From Fusibacter sp963666805 (GTDB lineage Bacteria > Bacillota > Clostridia > Peptostreptococcales > Acidaminobacteraceae), in assembly GCA_963666805.2 (NCBI GenBank), contig CAXXWR010000007.1, forward strand, positions 434,001 to 498,000: DNA of 64,000 bases, in the 5' to 3' direction. Positions 34,781 to 44,072 of this stretch are shown here, piece by piece. Position 1 is the stretch's first letter, and every line of letters starts with the position of its first letter. Position numbers and translations under genes: made by a program. The notes under the pieces are model-generated. The model did no database searches and was not told the origin of the DNA. It saw only the letters and a program-made list of their open reading frames with translations.

Positions 34781-36340
34781 TTAAGGATTGAGGCGTTGAC
34801 TTAAATAAGTGTCAATTTGAAAGGCAACCATCAAATGAAATAGCAATTCAGGACTTTTGAGATTAAGCCCTGCAATCTCTTCAATTCGCTTCATCCGATA
34901 AATTAAGCTATTGCGATGTAAAAACATTTGATTGGCTGTTTCTTTTTGATTAAATCCAGTCATCGTATAAATATTAAGGGTTTCAAAAAGATGAGTTCCA
35001 TTGGCACTATCATATTGTTTTAATATTTTAAGTGAGGGGTGTACATACTTCATAAGGTTTGAATCTGTTGGTAAAATTTCTAACAAATGATAAAAAGATA
35101 CTGTCTGAAAATCAACAAAATCCTTATTTAAATTCAATTCTTTTGCAATTTTAATAGCATCACATGCTTCTTCATAATACTGTCTCAAATGAATGACTTG
35201 CGTAAACCCATTACTCTTACCTATCTTAAGATGTTCTTTTTCGGCTAGCTTGGTCAATGCATCCAAATGATTAGCCATTAAATGTAACGTTTCATCAACT
35301 GGAACAATAAACACAAGACTCTCTTCATAATAAATGTAAAGTGCCTTTTTAAAAATAATGGTTAGCTCTTCTGTTAACCGTTTTTTGATATCACTTTCAG
35401 AGCGATAGTAAGCGGACTTGATAACGAGGACACACATCCGTTCTGGGAATTTGATATCCCCAATTTGAATTCTAGCTTCAATATGCCTTGGAGACATCCC
35501 TGCTAAAACATCTGATATCACACTATGGTGAATATGAAAGGGGGTTGTATCTCCACCATAGCGTTGCTTGATATAGTAACCAGCTGCACGGCTCACATAG
35601 GGTAACATGTCCGAACATGCCCGATTAAAGACTTGCCTGTTTTGAATCATAAAAAACATACCCCACCAATTGCCTGATCTATGATAATCATACTTGATAA
35701 GTACTTTAAATGGTCTTGATAACATTCTGACTCAAAAGCAATATCTGTAATGGGTCTTTTCACTTTAAAGCGCTCTGACTTAATATGCTCCATAAATTCA
35801 TACGAACAGTACCCCTTCTTAATACTCGTCATCCATAACTGATCCGGAATTTCAAAAACGCTAGTATGTCCCAATAGTTTACCACTCACATCAATCACAA
35901 CAATTTCATTTTGCAAACGTTCAAAAGCAAAATCTAAAAATGGCTGATAAAGGTCGCCCTTGTAAAGTCATGTGTATCATTTGAGCATAATCATTTTCAT
36001 TTTTAAGACTTCTCATACAACTTTCAATAAGTTGATTATATACTTTTAGCCATTTATCTGCTGCAACCACAATACGATTTCTTGATAATTTTCTATCAAA
36101 ACCACCTGGTTGAGCTTGGATTATGAGGTCATCATTGTCAAGCCAACAGACGTAATTTTGTGGCAGTATCTCTTGCTTATTGATTTGTGAAATTGGCCCA
36201 AAGTATAATACATCATCTTTATAGACTTGTTTTTCAGAGTCAATGAGTGAACAAGACATTATCTCTGTATTATTTGTAATTTCAATATCTAAACAGTATT
36301 CTTCAATACTGTTTTGTTCGATTAACATGTTAATAGTCAT
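34781..36340 (-). pseudogene. PucR/CdaR-like transcriptional regulator split by two frameshifts
   Basis: Three overlapping reading frames together make one full-length (about 520-residue) PucR/CdaR-like regulator: 36340-35921 (N-terminal domain), then 35916-35647 (PAS/GAF-like segment with IVVIDVSGKLLGH), then 35725-34781 (C-terminal part with the helix-turn-helix FNQKETANQMFLHRNSLIYR). Removing one T from the T-run near 35949-35951 restores GRPYQPFLDFAFERL across the first break. Adding one T to the six-T run near 35650-35655 restores VCFFMIQNRQ across the second. The ribosome site GAGGTGAT and the promoter are intact. It is either a recent pseudogene, a slippage-controlled gene, or a homopolymer sequencing error. 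Confidence 0.85.
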
Positions 36341-36357
36341 TTTATCACCTCAATATG

Positions 36358-36415
36358 ATTTTAGTGCTTTATGCACAAAAGAGTCAACCTTTTTTGTACA
36401 ATTATTCTGTATAAT
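36358..36415. promoter_or_regulatory. Divergent regulatory region between pucR-like gene and oxidoreductase operon
   Basis: Minus strand: TTGACT (36382-36387), 18-bp spacer, TAAAAT (36358-36363) drives the regulator. Plus strand: TATAAT at 36410-36415 with a poor -35 can serve the operon, suggesting activator dependence. An inverted repeat TGCACAAAA (36372-36380) and TTTTGTACA (36392-36400) straddles both and is the likely regulator site. Confidence 0.55.
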
Positions 36416-36515
36416 TTTTAACAACACTCATGTTAAAATATAGTCAAAGTTATTAATAAACATTCAACTGAAGATAATGTAGGCATTATTAATCGGTTAG
36501 GGATGAGGAGAAAGG

Positions 36516-38474
36516 ATGAAAAAGATGAAACCAACAAACTACGAACATCTCTTTTCAAAAGGGAAAATAGGTAAACTCACACTGAAAAATAGAATCGTAC
36601 TTCCTGCAATGGGTACTGCTTTTGCAGCATCAACAGGAGAAGCATCTGATGAAATCATTCGTTATTATGAAGAAAGAGCCAAAGGTGGCTGTGGTCTCAT
36701 TATTACTGAAATTACTCGAATTGATGACGAAACGGGTATTGGTATGAGCAATCAATTGAGTGTTACGGATTCTAAATTCATTCCTAGACTTACACGTCTT
36801 GCAGATAGTATCCATCGCCATGACAGTAAAGTTTTTGTACAACTTCAACATCCTGGTCGCCAAACACCAGGCCGTCTGCTCAATGGACACCAAATCGTTG
36901 CACCAAGCCCAGTTGTCTGCTCTACTATTGGTGAAATGCCAAGAGAACTCACAACTGAAGAATGCGATGAAATGGTTAAAAAATTCGTTAAAGGTGCTTA
37001 CATTGCCAAAGCAGCAGGTATTGATGGCGTTGAAATCCATGCGGCACATGGCTACCTCATTAATCAATTTTTAAGTCCTACAACAAATAAAAGAACAGAT
37101 AAATATGGCGGCAACTTTGTAAAACGCCTCCGCTTTTTAGATGATATTATTATTGGTATTCGTTTTGCCTGTGGTGCAGACTTCCCTGTTTCAGTTAGAA
37201 TCAGTGCTGATGAATTTGTTGAAGGCGGCCTCAAGTTAGAAGAAACTGTTCGAATTGCACGTCATATTGAGTCATTGGGTATTCATGCAATTAACGTGAG
37301 CTGTGGTACTTACGAATCTGGTTATAGTATTATAGAACCTTATCAATTTGAAGAAGGTTGGAAAAAACATTTAGCAAAAACGATTCGTGAAAATGTTAAA
37401 ATCCCAGTAATCGCTGTCAATAATATTAAACATCCTCAAGTCGCTGAATCACTTATGGAAGAAGGCGTTTGTGATTTCGTTGGTATTGCCAGAGGTCAAC
37501 TCGTTGATCCTGAGTGGGGTAACAAGGCTAAATATACTGATGAAAAACAATTGAGAAAATGTATTGGTTGTCTCTACTGTTTTAAAATTGCCAACACAGG
37601 TCGTGCACTTGCTTGTACTGTTAATCCTGTATTGGGTAGAGAAACTATCTATAATGAAGAAACACTTAAAAAGAATGGTGCCGGTCAAACGGTGGCAGTA
37701 ATCGGTGGCGGTCCAGGTGGGATGCAAGCTGCTAAAGTTCTCGCTGAACGTGATTTTAAAGTCGTTTTATTTGAAAAGAATAAGGCACTTGGCGGTACTT
37801 TAAATGTAGGTGATAAGCCACCTCACAAACACATGATTACCGAACTGGTTGAAACGCAAAAAGCTGAAATAGAAGCTTTAGGTGTTGAAGTCAGATTAGG
37901 TCATGCACCAAGCCCAGAAGAAGTCAGCCAACTTAATCCTTATGGCGTTGTGATGGCTGTTGGTGGTAGTCCTATCCGTCCAAACGTACCTGGTATTGAT
38001 GGTAAAAACGTCGTAAGTGCTGAAGATGTCTTAGTAGGCAAAGTTAAACTTACTGGTCAAAAAATTGCTGTTATTGGTGGGGGTGTAACAGGTCTTGAAA
38101 CTGCCGAAGTATTAGGCACTGATAATGATGTCACTGTTGTTGAAATGGCTAATGCTGTAGGGACTTCACTTTATCCAAGTGTTAGAGGAACACTTCTCAA
38201 AAGACTTGAAGCTCTCAACACTCATTATCTCACTAATCATGCACTTTCTTCTATCAATGAAGGTCAAATTTCAATGACCCTTATGCCAGCCGCTATTACC
38301 AAAACACTAGATGTTGATACAGTAGTCATTGCTATTGGTGTAAGACCACAAGTTAGCCTTGTTGAATCATTTGAAGCTGTCTTTGATAAAGTGACTGCTG
38401 TCGGTGATGCCCATAAACCTGGTCTTATCGCTGATGCGATGAAAGAAGCTAACGATAAAGCGTTTGTCTTTTAA
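36516..38474 (+). CDS. Old Yellow Enzyme-type NADH:flavin oxidoreductase (FadH/BaiCD-like)
   Basis: 652 residues: an FMN TIM barrel (about 8-345) with the active-site EIHAAHGYLINQFLSP (His175, His178), a four-cysteine iron-sulfur motif (Cys349, 352, 355, 367, in KCIGCLYCF and ALACTVNP), then FAD/NAD domains with VAVIGGGPGG (393-402) and IAVIGGGVTG. This is the layout of 2,4-dienoyl-CoA reductase, trimethylamine dehydrogenase, clostridial enoate reductase and bile-acid BaiCD/BaiH. It should reduce an activated C=C bond with NAD(P)H. The substrate is not evident. Co-directional with an SDR 32 bases downstream; divergent from the broken PucR-like gene. Confidence 0.92.
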   Translation: MKKMKPTNYEHLFSKGKIGKLTLKNRIVLPAMGTAFAASTGEASDEIIRYYEERAKGGCGLIITEITRIDDETGIGMSNQLSVTDSKFIPRLTRLADSIHRHDSKVFVQLQHPGRQTPGRLLNGHQIVAPSPVVCSTIGEMPRELTTEECDEMVKKFVKGAYIAKAAGIDGVEIHAAHGYLINQFLSPTTNKRTDKYGGNFVKRLRFLDDIIIGIRFACGADFPVSVRISADEFVEGGLKLEETVRIARHIESLGIHAINVSCGTYESGYSIIEPYQFEEGWKKHLAKTIRENVKIPVIAVNNIKHPQVAESLMEEGVCDFVGIARGQLVDPEWGNKAKYTDEKQLRKCIGCLYCFKIANTGRALACTVNPVLGRETIYNEETLKKNGAGQTVAVIGGGPGGMQAAKVLAERDFKVVLFEKNKALGGTLNVGDKPPHKHMITELVETQKAEIEALGVEVRLGHAPSPEEVSQLNPYGVVMAVGGSPIRPNVPGIDGKNVVSAEDVLVGKVKLTGQKIAVIGGGVTGLETAEVLGTDNDVTVVEMANAVGTSLYPSVRGTLLKRLEALNTHYLTNHALSSINEGQISMTLMPAAITKTLDVDTVVIAIGVRPQVSLVESFEAVFDKVTAVGDAHKPGLIADAMKEANDKAFVF

Positions 38475-38506
38475 CTTATACTATCATTCAATTGGAGGCG
38501 TAAATC

Positions 38507-39346
38507 ATGAAAGATTTTAAAGATAAAGTATTGGTTGTCACTGGTGCCGCAGATGGTATCGGTAGAGCTCTAGCCCTTGAAGGAGCTCAAAAGGGTATGA
38601 AAGTTGTCATCAATGATATTGATGCAGAAGGCCTTAAAGAAACCGCATCAAAAGTACAAGCATTAGGTGCTGAATGCGCCAGTTTAGCAGGGGATATTTC
38701 CATCCTCAAAGTTGTTCAAGACTTGTATGACCTTACCCTTTCAACCTTTGGAAAGGTTCACATGGTGGTTAATAATGCTGGTGTTGCTGTCTCAGGAAAC
38801 ATTTGGGAAGTCCCACTACAAGATATTGACTGGATAACTGATATTAATTTAAGAAGCCATGCTTATGGCATGCGTGTTTTCTTACCTAAAATGATTGAAC
38901 AAAATGAACCTTGTGCGATGGTTAATGTGGCTTCTGCAGCTGGTCTTTTAACTTCACCTACTGCACCCATGTACCATTCAACTAAATTTGCAGATGTCGC
39001 ACTCTCTGAAAGTACAGCACTTGGTCTTCAAGCCAATGGTCACCACCACGTTCAAATGCACGTATTATGTCCTGCTTTTGTTAAAACACATATTCACGAA
39101 AGCGACAAACATCGTCCAGAACGCTATGCTGATATGTCTGACGCCTATTATCAAAGTCAAGCTTATCAATCAGGTTTAATCAGAAGTGCCCATTCTGTTC
39201 ACGGAGGCATCGATATAGATTCAGTTGGCATGACTGTCTTCACAAGTGTTGAAGCCAATAATTTCTTCATTTTAACCCATCCTGAAGTTAAAATTCCAGC
39301 GGGTCAACGCGTGAAGAAATTACTTGATGGTGACAATCCAGCTTAA
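38507..39346 (+). CDS. Short-chain dehydrogenase/reductase (SDR)
   Basis: 279 residues, classical SDR with cofactor motif TGAADGIGRAL, NNAG, active-site Ser in NVASAAG and YHSTK (Tyr and Lys in YxxxK). The acidic residue after strand 2 (VINDIDAEG) suggests NAD preference. The C-terminal tail is long. It sits 32 bases after the flavin enzyme and before a terminator, so the two likely act in sequence, for example reduction of C=C and oxidation or reduction of a neighbouring carbonyl. The substrate is unknown. Confidence 0.92.
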   Translation: MKDFKDKVLVVTGAADGIGRALALEGAQKGMKVVINDIDAEGLKETASKVQALGAECASLAGDISILKVVQDLYDLTLSTFGKVHMVVNNAGVAVSGNIWEVPLQDIDWITDINLRSHAYGMRVFLPKMIEQNEPCAMVNVASAAGLLTSPTAPMYHSTKFADVALSESTALGLQANGHHHVQMHVLCPAFVKTHIHESDKHRPERYADMSDAYYQSQAYQSGLIRSAHSVHGGIDIDSVGMTVFTSVEANNFFILTHPEVKIPAGQRVKKLLDGDNPA

Positions 39347-39373
39347 TATGAAACCATCTATTTGATTTATTTT

Positions 39374-39412
39374 AAGGACACAAAAGTCAGAACTGACCTT
39401 TGTGTCCTTTCT
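39374..39412 (+). terminator. Terminator of the oxidoreductase/SDR operon
   Basis: AAGGACACAAA pairs with TTTGTGTCCTT, followed by T. Confidence 0.88.
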
Positions 39413-39432
39413 CTATTTATCATTGATTGGAT

Positions 39433-39474
39433 ACGCTTATATAAGCGTTTATATTGTGAAAATTATGGTATGAT
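39433..39474 (+). promoter_or_regulatory. Promoter of the family 2 glycosidase with 16-bp palindrome
   Basis: ACGCTTATATAAGCGT (39433-39448) is a perfect palindrome at the -35 position. The -10 TATGAT (39469-39474) is preceded by TGG, an extended -10. A LacI-type or similar repressor is plausible but no such gene is nearby. Confidence 0.6.
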
Positions 39475-39523
39475 AGTAAGTATAATCAAATAAGACTGAG
39501 CAACAGGAGGTAAAGCACTTTTT

Positions 39524-41320
39524 ATGGATATAAAGGATACGTTCAGAACACTTTTTTATCAAAATAATCATAAACCGAGTCATCAACTCATGACTTATTG
39601 GGGTGAAAATCTTGATCCCAATCACCTCTTAGATGATTATCCAAGGCCTTCTCGTGTCAGAGAATCTTATATTAATCTCAATGGGTATTGGGACTGCTAT
39701 ATCAGTCAATCCGAGTCTATGCCAAATCTTAATCTTTTTAAGCGAAAAATTTTAGTGCCTTTTTCACCAGAATCTGTTTTATCAGGTATCAATCATGCCT
39801 TAAAACCCAATGAGACACTTTGGTATCGTAAAGTACTCTCCTTTGACCAGATTCCCCAAGAAAAGCGTTTACTTGTCCATTTTGGAGCGGTTGACCAAAC
39901 TTGCACAGTCTATATTAATGGCACAGAAATTATGACACACACAGGTGGATACTTACCTTTTTCAGTCGATCTAACTGACTCGATCATATTAGGAGACAAT
40001 CAACTCATCCTTAAAGTTAAAGATCAATCTGATAAGGGATACCATGCCAAAGGCAAGCAACGGCTTAAAAGAGGCGGCATGTTTTATACTGCACAAAGTG
40101 GTATTTGGCAAACCGTTTGGGCTGAATGGGTTCCCACAATTTATGTAACTCACCACCGAATCACCAGTCAAATTGATACAGGATGCGTTACTTTTCATTT
40201 TGAATGTAATCAACCGTCCCAATCGTTGCCTTGTCATTTACGTATTGAACATGAAGGGATAAATCTCATGACACTTGATTTTAAATCAACTGATCTTGAT
40301 ATTTCAGTTACGCTTCCACCTGACCGCGTAAAATACTGGACCCCCAACTCACCCGTTCTCTATCAAGTGCATTGTCAGATTGGGCTAGACACCTTTGAGA
40401 CCTATTTTGCTTATAGAGAAGTCTCTCTTAATCCCTGCCCTGAAACAGGTAAAATGCTAGTCCATCTCAACCATCAACCCCTCTTTATCAACGGTCTACT
40501 GGATCAAGGTTACTGGCCAGACGGCCTTATGACTGCCCCTTCAGATGAAGCTCTCATCTTTGATATTGAAAAGGCTAAGACCCTAGGCTTCAACCTTTTG
40601 AGAAAACATATTAAAATCGAACCTGAACGTTTTTATTATCACTGTGATCGTTTAGGTATGTTAGTCTGTCAAGATATGGTGAATGGCGGGAAAAATCAAT
40701 CTCCTATTTTCAACGCTTACTTACCAACAGGCATTCCTGCCATTCAACCTAAAATAAAAGATTCAAATTATGCACTCTTTAGTCGTCATTCAAAAAAGGG
40801 ACGCCAAGAATGGCTCAATGAATGTGATATGACCGTCAATCTTCTGATCAATCATCCGTCTATTATCATGTGGTGTCCTTTTAATGAAGGTTGGGGGCAA
40901 TTTGACGCCTTAAAGGTTTACGACCGTATCAAAGCCTTAGATCCTACAAGAGTCATTGATCACGCAAGTGGTTGGTATGACCAAGGAATAGGTGATTTTT
41001 TAAGTATTCACAATTATTTTAGGCCTCTAAAAATGATGGCAGATAAAAGAGCTTACTTCATATCTGAATTTGGCGGCTATGCCTGTCGTATAGAGGGTCA
41101 CAGCTTTTCTGACAAAACATTCGGCTATAAAATTTATTTATCAACAGATTCATTTAATGATGCTTTTCAAAAGCTCTATCACCATGAAGTCTTGCCACTG
41201 AAAAAACAAGGCTTATGTGGTGTTGTCTATACTCAATTATCTGATGTTGAAGAAGAAGTCAATGGTCTTATAACCTATGACCGTAAAATATGTAAAGTCC
41301 AACCCCTTGTGTTAGAGTAA
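39524..41320 (+). CDS. Glycoside hydrolase family 2 enzyme (beta-galactosidase/glucuronidase type)
   Basis: 598 residues, no signal peptide, so intracellular. N-terminal jelly-roll sugar-binding domain (about 30-210), Ig-like domain (about 215-310), then the TIM barrel. The acid/base Glu455 lies in CPFNEGWGQF and the probable nucleophile Glu515 in FISEFGGYA. It should cleave a beta-linked sugar from an imported oligosaccharide or glycoside. No sugar transporter is adjacent. The ribosome site AGGAGG is 13-14 bases from the ATG, a long spacing. Terminator shared with the convergent gene. Confidence 0.88.
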   Translation: MDIKDTFRTLFYQNNHKPSHQLMTYWGENLDPNHLLDDYPRPSRVRESYINLNGYWDCYISQSESMPNLNLFKRKILVPFSPESVLSGINHALKPNETLWYRKVLSFDQIPQEKRLLVHFGAVDQTCTVYINGTEIMTHTGGYLPFSVDLTDSIILGDNQLILKVKDQSDKGYHAKGKQRLKRGGMFYTAQSGIWQTVWAEWVPTIYVTHHRITSQIDTGCVTFHFECNQPSQSLPCHLRIEHEGINLMTLDFKSTDLDISVTLPPDRVKYWTPNSPVLYQVHCQIGLDTFETYFAYREVSLNPCPETGKMLVHLNHQPLFINGLLDQGYWPDGLMTAPSDEALIFDIEKAKTLGFNLLRKHIKIEPERFYYHCDRLGMLVCQDMVNGGKNQSPIFNAYLPTGIPAIQPKIKDSNYALFSRHSKKGRQEWLNECDMTVNLLINHPSIIMWCPFNEGWGQFDALKVYDRIKALDPTRVIDHASGWYDQGIGDFLSIHNYFRPLKMMADKRAYFISEFGGYACRIEGHSFSDKTFGYKIYLSTDSFNDAFQKLYHHEVLPLKKQGLCGVVYTQLSDVEEEVNGLITYDRKICKVQPLVLE

Positions 41321-41337
41321 AATAAAGAGATTAAAAA

Positions 41338-41371
41338 TAAAGGGTGCTGATTTTTATCAGCACCCTTTCAT
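41338..41371. terminator. Bidirectional terminator
   Basis: AAAGGGTGCTGAT pairs perfectly with ATCAGCACCCTTT, between convergent glycosidase and monooxygenase genes. Confidence 0.9.
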
Positions 41372-41379
41372 CAATTTAA

Positions 41380-41670
41380 TTAGACTAACGTCTTATATAA
41401 ATGCATTTCTCCTGGTTTTTCTATATACTCTGGAAAAACCCCCATCGCTTTTTGATAATGTTCAGACTGTCCATGTGCCTGTAAAGCTTCTTGATTTTCC
41501 CAATGTTCTAAGATTGTCATTACTTGTGGATCTTTTACATCTTGTAAAAGTTCGTAATAAATGCACCCTTTATCATTGGCTCTAGTCGCTTTAACAAGTT
41601 CAGTAGCAAGTTCAATAAAAGCATCAATTTTATCTGCTTTAATATAATTTTGTGCAACTATTTTAATCAT
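41380..41670 (-). CDS. Antibiotic biosynthesis monooxygenase (ABM/YgiN-type) domain protein
   Basis: 96 residues, a single dimeric alpha-beta ABM fold. IKIVAQNYIKADKIDAFIEL, KGCIYYELLQDV and ILEHWENQEALQAHGQSEHY are typical. Relatives include quinol monooxygenase YgiN and LsrG, but many members have no oxygen chemistry. It sits downstream of a nitroreductase and MarR gene, so it probably belongs to a small redox-response unit. Confidence 0.88.
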   Translation of the reverse strand: MIKIVAQNYIKADKIDAFIELATELVKATRANDKGCIYYELLQDVKDPQVMTILEHWENQEALQAHGQSEHYQKAMGVFPEYIEKPGEMHLYKTLV

Positions 41671-41756
41671 CTGTATACACTCCTTTTAATTATTATTGTG
41701 ATATTGATTAGAAGCATCCTTTTAAAAATCTATTTATAAGGCTAATCAGACTTATA

Positions 41757-42263
41757 CTACCATTTTTCATAGTGAACGCGTTCTGGCTTATAGCGATCAA
41801 CAAAAACATTTTCTTGGCCATCTGGATAACCAACAGAAATCAATGCAAAAGGTTTGATTTCATCTGGTAAGTCATACAATTCACTGACATTTTTAGCAAT
41901 AGCTTCTACAGTTGAAACGCCAAACCAAACACCACCTAAATCAAGATGAACTGCTTCTAAAAGCATATTTTCAGCAGCAGTACTTAAATCCAATTGCCAT
42001 GCTGTTGGAATTTTGACGAGGGCTTCATTAGCAGCTAAAACAAATGTTACACCTGATTGAGCAACTGGTTTAGCATAAGGCGACGTTTCAGCAAGTTTTG
42101 CGAGATTTGCTTTGTCTTTCACAACAATAAATTCCCATGGTTGTTGATTGGCAGCAGAGGGTGCTTGCATAGCAGCTCTAAGAATTTGTTCAATTTTATC
42201 CGCTTCAACCTCTTGATCTTTAAATTTTCGAATACTTCTTCTGTTCATTATTTCATTCATCAT
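41757..42263 (-). CDS. Nitroreductase family protein
   Basis: 168 residues, the short FMN-dependent nitroreductase form. The N-terminal MNRRSIRKFKDQEV, RAAMQAPSAANQQPWEFIVV and the C-terminal SVGYPDGQE are diagnostic. It reduces nitro compounds, quinones or flavins with NAD(P)H. It lies eight bases after the MarR gene and is probably co-transcribed with it. Confidence 0.92.
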   Translation of the reverse strand: MMNEIMNRRSIRKFKDQEVEADKIEQILRAAMQAPSAANQQPWEFIVVKDKANLAKLAETSPYAKPVAQSGVTFVLAANEALVKIPTAWQLDLSTAAENMLLEAVHLDLGGVWFGVSTVEAIAKNVSELYDLPDEIKPFALISVGYPDGQENVFVDRYKPERVHYEKW

Positions 42264-42271
42264 TTGCTCTT

Positions 42272-42709
42272 TTACTTCCTTTCAATCATTTGCTCTAATA
42301 ACTTTTGACTCACATTTAAAAACTGTTGACGTTCTTCATCAGTTAAATAGGCGTCATAACTTTGATGAAGCGTGTTCCACGCTTCTGTAATCGTCTCTTG
42401 TTCTGCCAAACCCTTTTCAGTACACATTAAGCAAACGGCCTTCCCATCACTTTCTTTTTCCACATAACCACGCATTTGTAGTTTATCAATCAATCGCGTG
42501 ACAGTCGACGGGGTCAAATTCAGGAGTTCTCCTAAATCTTTCTGAGGCATTTTTTTCCGCTTATTAATCGTATATAAAATAACAGCATGGCTCGGAGATA
42601 ATCCCGTTTTAGCAAACGCTTCATCAGCCAACTTGCTAAAGGCTCTCGCCAATTTGCTCGTTGCAAAGTAGAGACAGGTATTTAAATCATGACATTCATT
42701 TTGACACAT
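42272..42709 (-). CDS. MarR family transcriptional regulator
   Basis: 145 residues. Winged helix visible in LSPSHAVILYTINKRKKMPQ, KDLGELLNLTPSTVTRLIDK and LQMRGYVEKESDGKAVCLM. The N-terminus is Cys-rich (MCQNECHDLNTC), which could allow redox or metal sensing; this is inference. The start at 42709 has AAAGGAGC ahead; a longer frame to 42781 runs over the promoter. It probably represses its own operon with the nitroreductase through the palindrome at 42726-42739. Confidence 0.92.
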   Translation of the reverse strand: MCQNECHDLNTCLYFATSKLARAFSKLADEAFAKTGLSPSHAVILYTINKRKKMPQKDLGELLNLTPSTVTRLIDKLQMRGYVEKESDGKAVCLMCTEKGLAEQETITEAWNTLHQSYDAYLTDEERQQFLNVSQKLLEQMIERK

Positions 42710-42725
42710 AAGACCAGCTCCTTTG

Positions 42726-42766
42726 TTTGTACATACAAATATAACATGGTTGATAATGATTGTCAA
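42726..42766 (-). promoter_or_regulatory. MarR/nitroreductase promoter with operator
   Basis: On the minus strand TTGACA (42761-42766), 17-bp spacer, TATATT (42738-42743). TTTGTACATACAAA (42726-42739) overlaps the start point; its TTTGTA and TACAAA arms form a near-palindrome. Confidence 0.8.
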
Positions 42767-42795
42767 TCTCTTATGATACATTCTATTTTTTACTC

Positions 42796-42835
42796 AAAAA
42801 AAGTCATCTGATGGTTAATCATCAGATGACTCTTC
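42796..42835 (-). terminator. Terminator of the XRE-membrane protein gene
   Basis: AGTCATCTGATG pairs perfectly with CATCAGATGACT. On the minus strand it is followed by seven T's. Confidence 0.9.
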
Positions 42836-42897
42836 TAAATTAGATTAATGTTTTGGCCTCTTCCCCATAAAATAAGGCTCCTACTTCATTATAAATC

Positions 42898-43920
42898 TTA
42901 ATACCGATTTTCTTTATCCACAATTGTTCTAACGATTAAAACAAAAGCACCAAATAAGACACTTGATACCGGCCAAATTATCCAACTTCTTCCCCAATCA
43001 TTTGTCAAAAAACTATAGGCTAAGAAAATAGCCAGCACAATCATCCAGTAGATGCCAAAGATACTGTCCGTTTTTTTACTTTGATGCTTGTTTTGAGGCG
43101 TGTATTCTCCTTCTTGTAGGAGTTTCTCATAACTGGATTGTCTTATACCCGCACTTACAAAAAGAGTCGTCGCAATGCCAATAATGACAAAAATAAGAGA
43201 AACCAATATAAGAATAATCCATCCCGTTACATTCATGGCAATCCCTATAAATAAAGGGACAATAGAGAGAATACTCAATAAAACGCCTGTCATAATTGAA
43301 CTTACATATCTTGAATGAAAGTTATCTTTCAGCTCTTTTACCATCCCTTTTACACCATAAGCCGTATCAATGGGTTCTCGGTCAAGAAAATCATATTTCT
43401 TGGCATTTAAACTCGAAGCAATGAACAACATCACTCCAGAAGCCACGAGTAACAGGAGGGTAATCAAGCCTAAACCGGTTGCCATATTCTGAGATATAAC
43501 AGTATAGGGACTCTCTGCTAAAGCCAGCAAGACTATTAAAAAAGCAGGAGAAAGGACTGTTAGAAAAACACCCAAAGCGACTTTTTTGATTGAAGATTCC
43601 TTAAGATTTAAATACTCATTCGCCTCTTCAAGTGTGATTTTTCTAAGAGGATTAATAGGAGTGTCTTCGTAAGAATGGCCTAAGGTATCCTCTCTGTCAA
43701 ACCTATCTTCTACTTCATACTCTTCTTTAATTAAAAAATCTGTTGTTACTTCAAAAATCTGACTCATTAATAGTATTTTTTCAATTTCAGGAATAGACTG
43801 TGCACTTTCCCATTTAGAAACGGCTTGTCTTGAAACGCCTACTTGATAAGCAAGTTCTTCTTGTGACCAACCATTTTGCTTTCTTAAATTCGATATTTTA
43901 TCAGCTAAAATCATATTCAC
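42898..43920 (-). CDS. XRE-type DNA-binding protein with C-terminal membrane domain
   Basis: 340 residues. An N-terminal helix-turn-helix (about 3-60: LADKISNLRKQNGWSQEELA then YQVGVSRQAVSKWE) is followed by a charged linker and about six hydrophobic helices (from about residue 112). Membrane-bound XRE proteins of this sort occur widely in Firmicutes, often sensing envelope state, but the function is not established. It may start at the GTG at 43920 or the ATG at 43914; AAAGGAG fits either. It stands alone. Confidence 0.85.
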   Translation of the reverse strand: MNMILADKISNLRKQNGWSQEELAYQVGVSRQAVSKWESAQSIPEIEKILLMSQIFEVTTDFLIKEEYEVEDRFDREDTLGHSYEDTPINPLRKITLEEANEYLNLKESSIKKVALGVFLTVLSPAFLIVLLALAESPYTVISQNMATGLGLITLLLLVASGVMLFIASSLNAKKYDFLDREPIDTAYGVKGMVKELKDNFHSRYVSSIMTGVLLSILSIVPLFIGIAMNVTGWIILILVSLIFVIIGIATTLFVSAGIRQSSYEKLLQEGEYTPQNKHQSKKTDSIFGIYWMIVLAIFLAYSFLTNDWGRSWIIWPVSSVLFGAFVLIVRTIVDKENRY

Positions 43921-44072
43921 TCATTCTCCTTTTATCAATTATCTTAGTGAAGACTTTTTGATATTATATTTGATGAAATCATACTATTTTTTTTAGTTGC
44001 ATAAAAGAAAGTCAAACTTGAAATTTGTCAACCAGTAGTTGCACATGTTGATTTTACTAACTTTTTTCTCAT

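Noticed and set aside
36630..37727. Long minus-strand frames inside the flavin oxidoreductase gene
   Set aside because: They are antisense shadows of a clearly coding gene with intact motifs.
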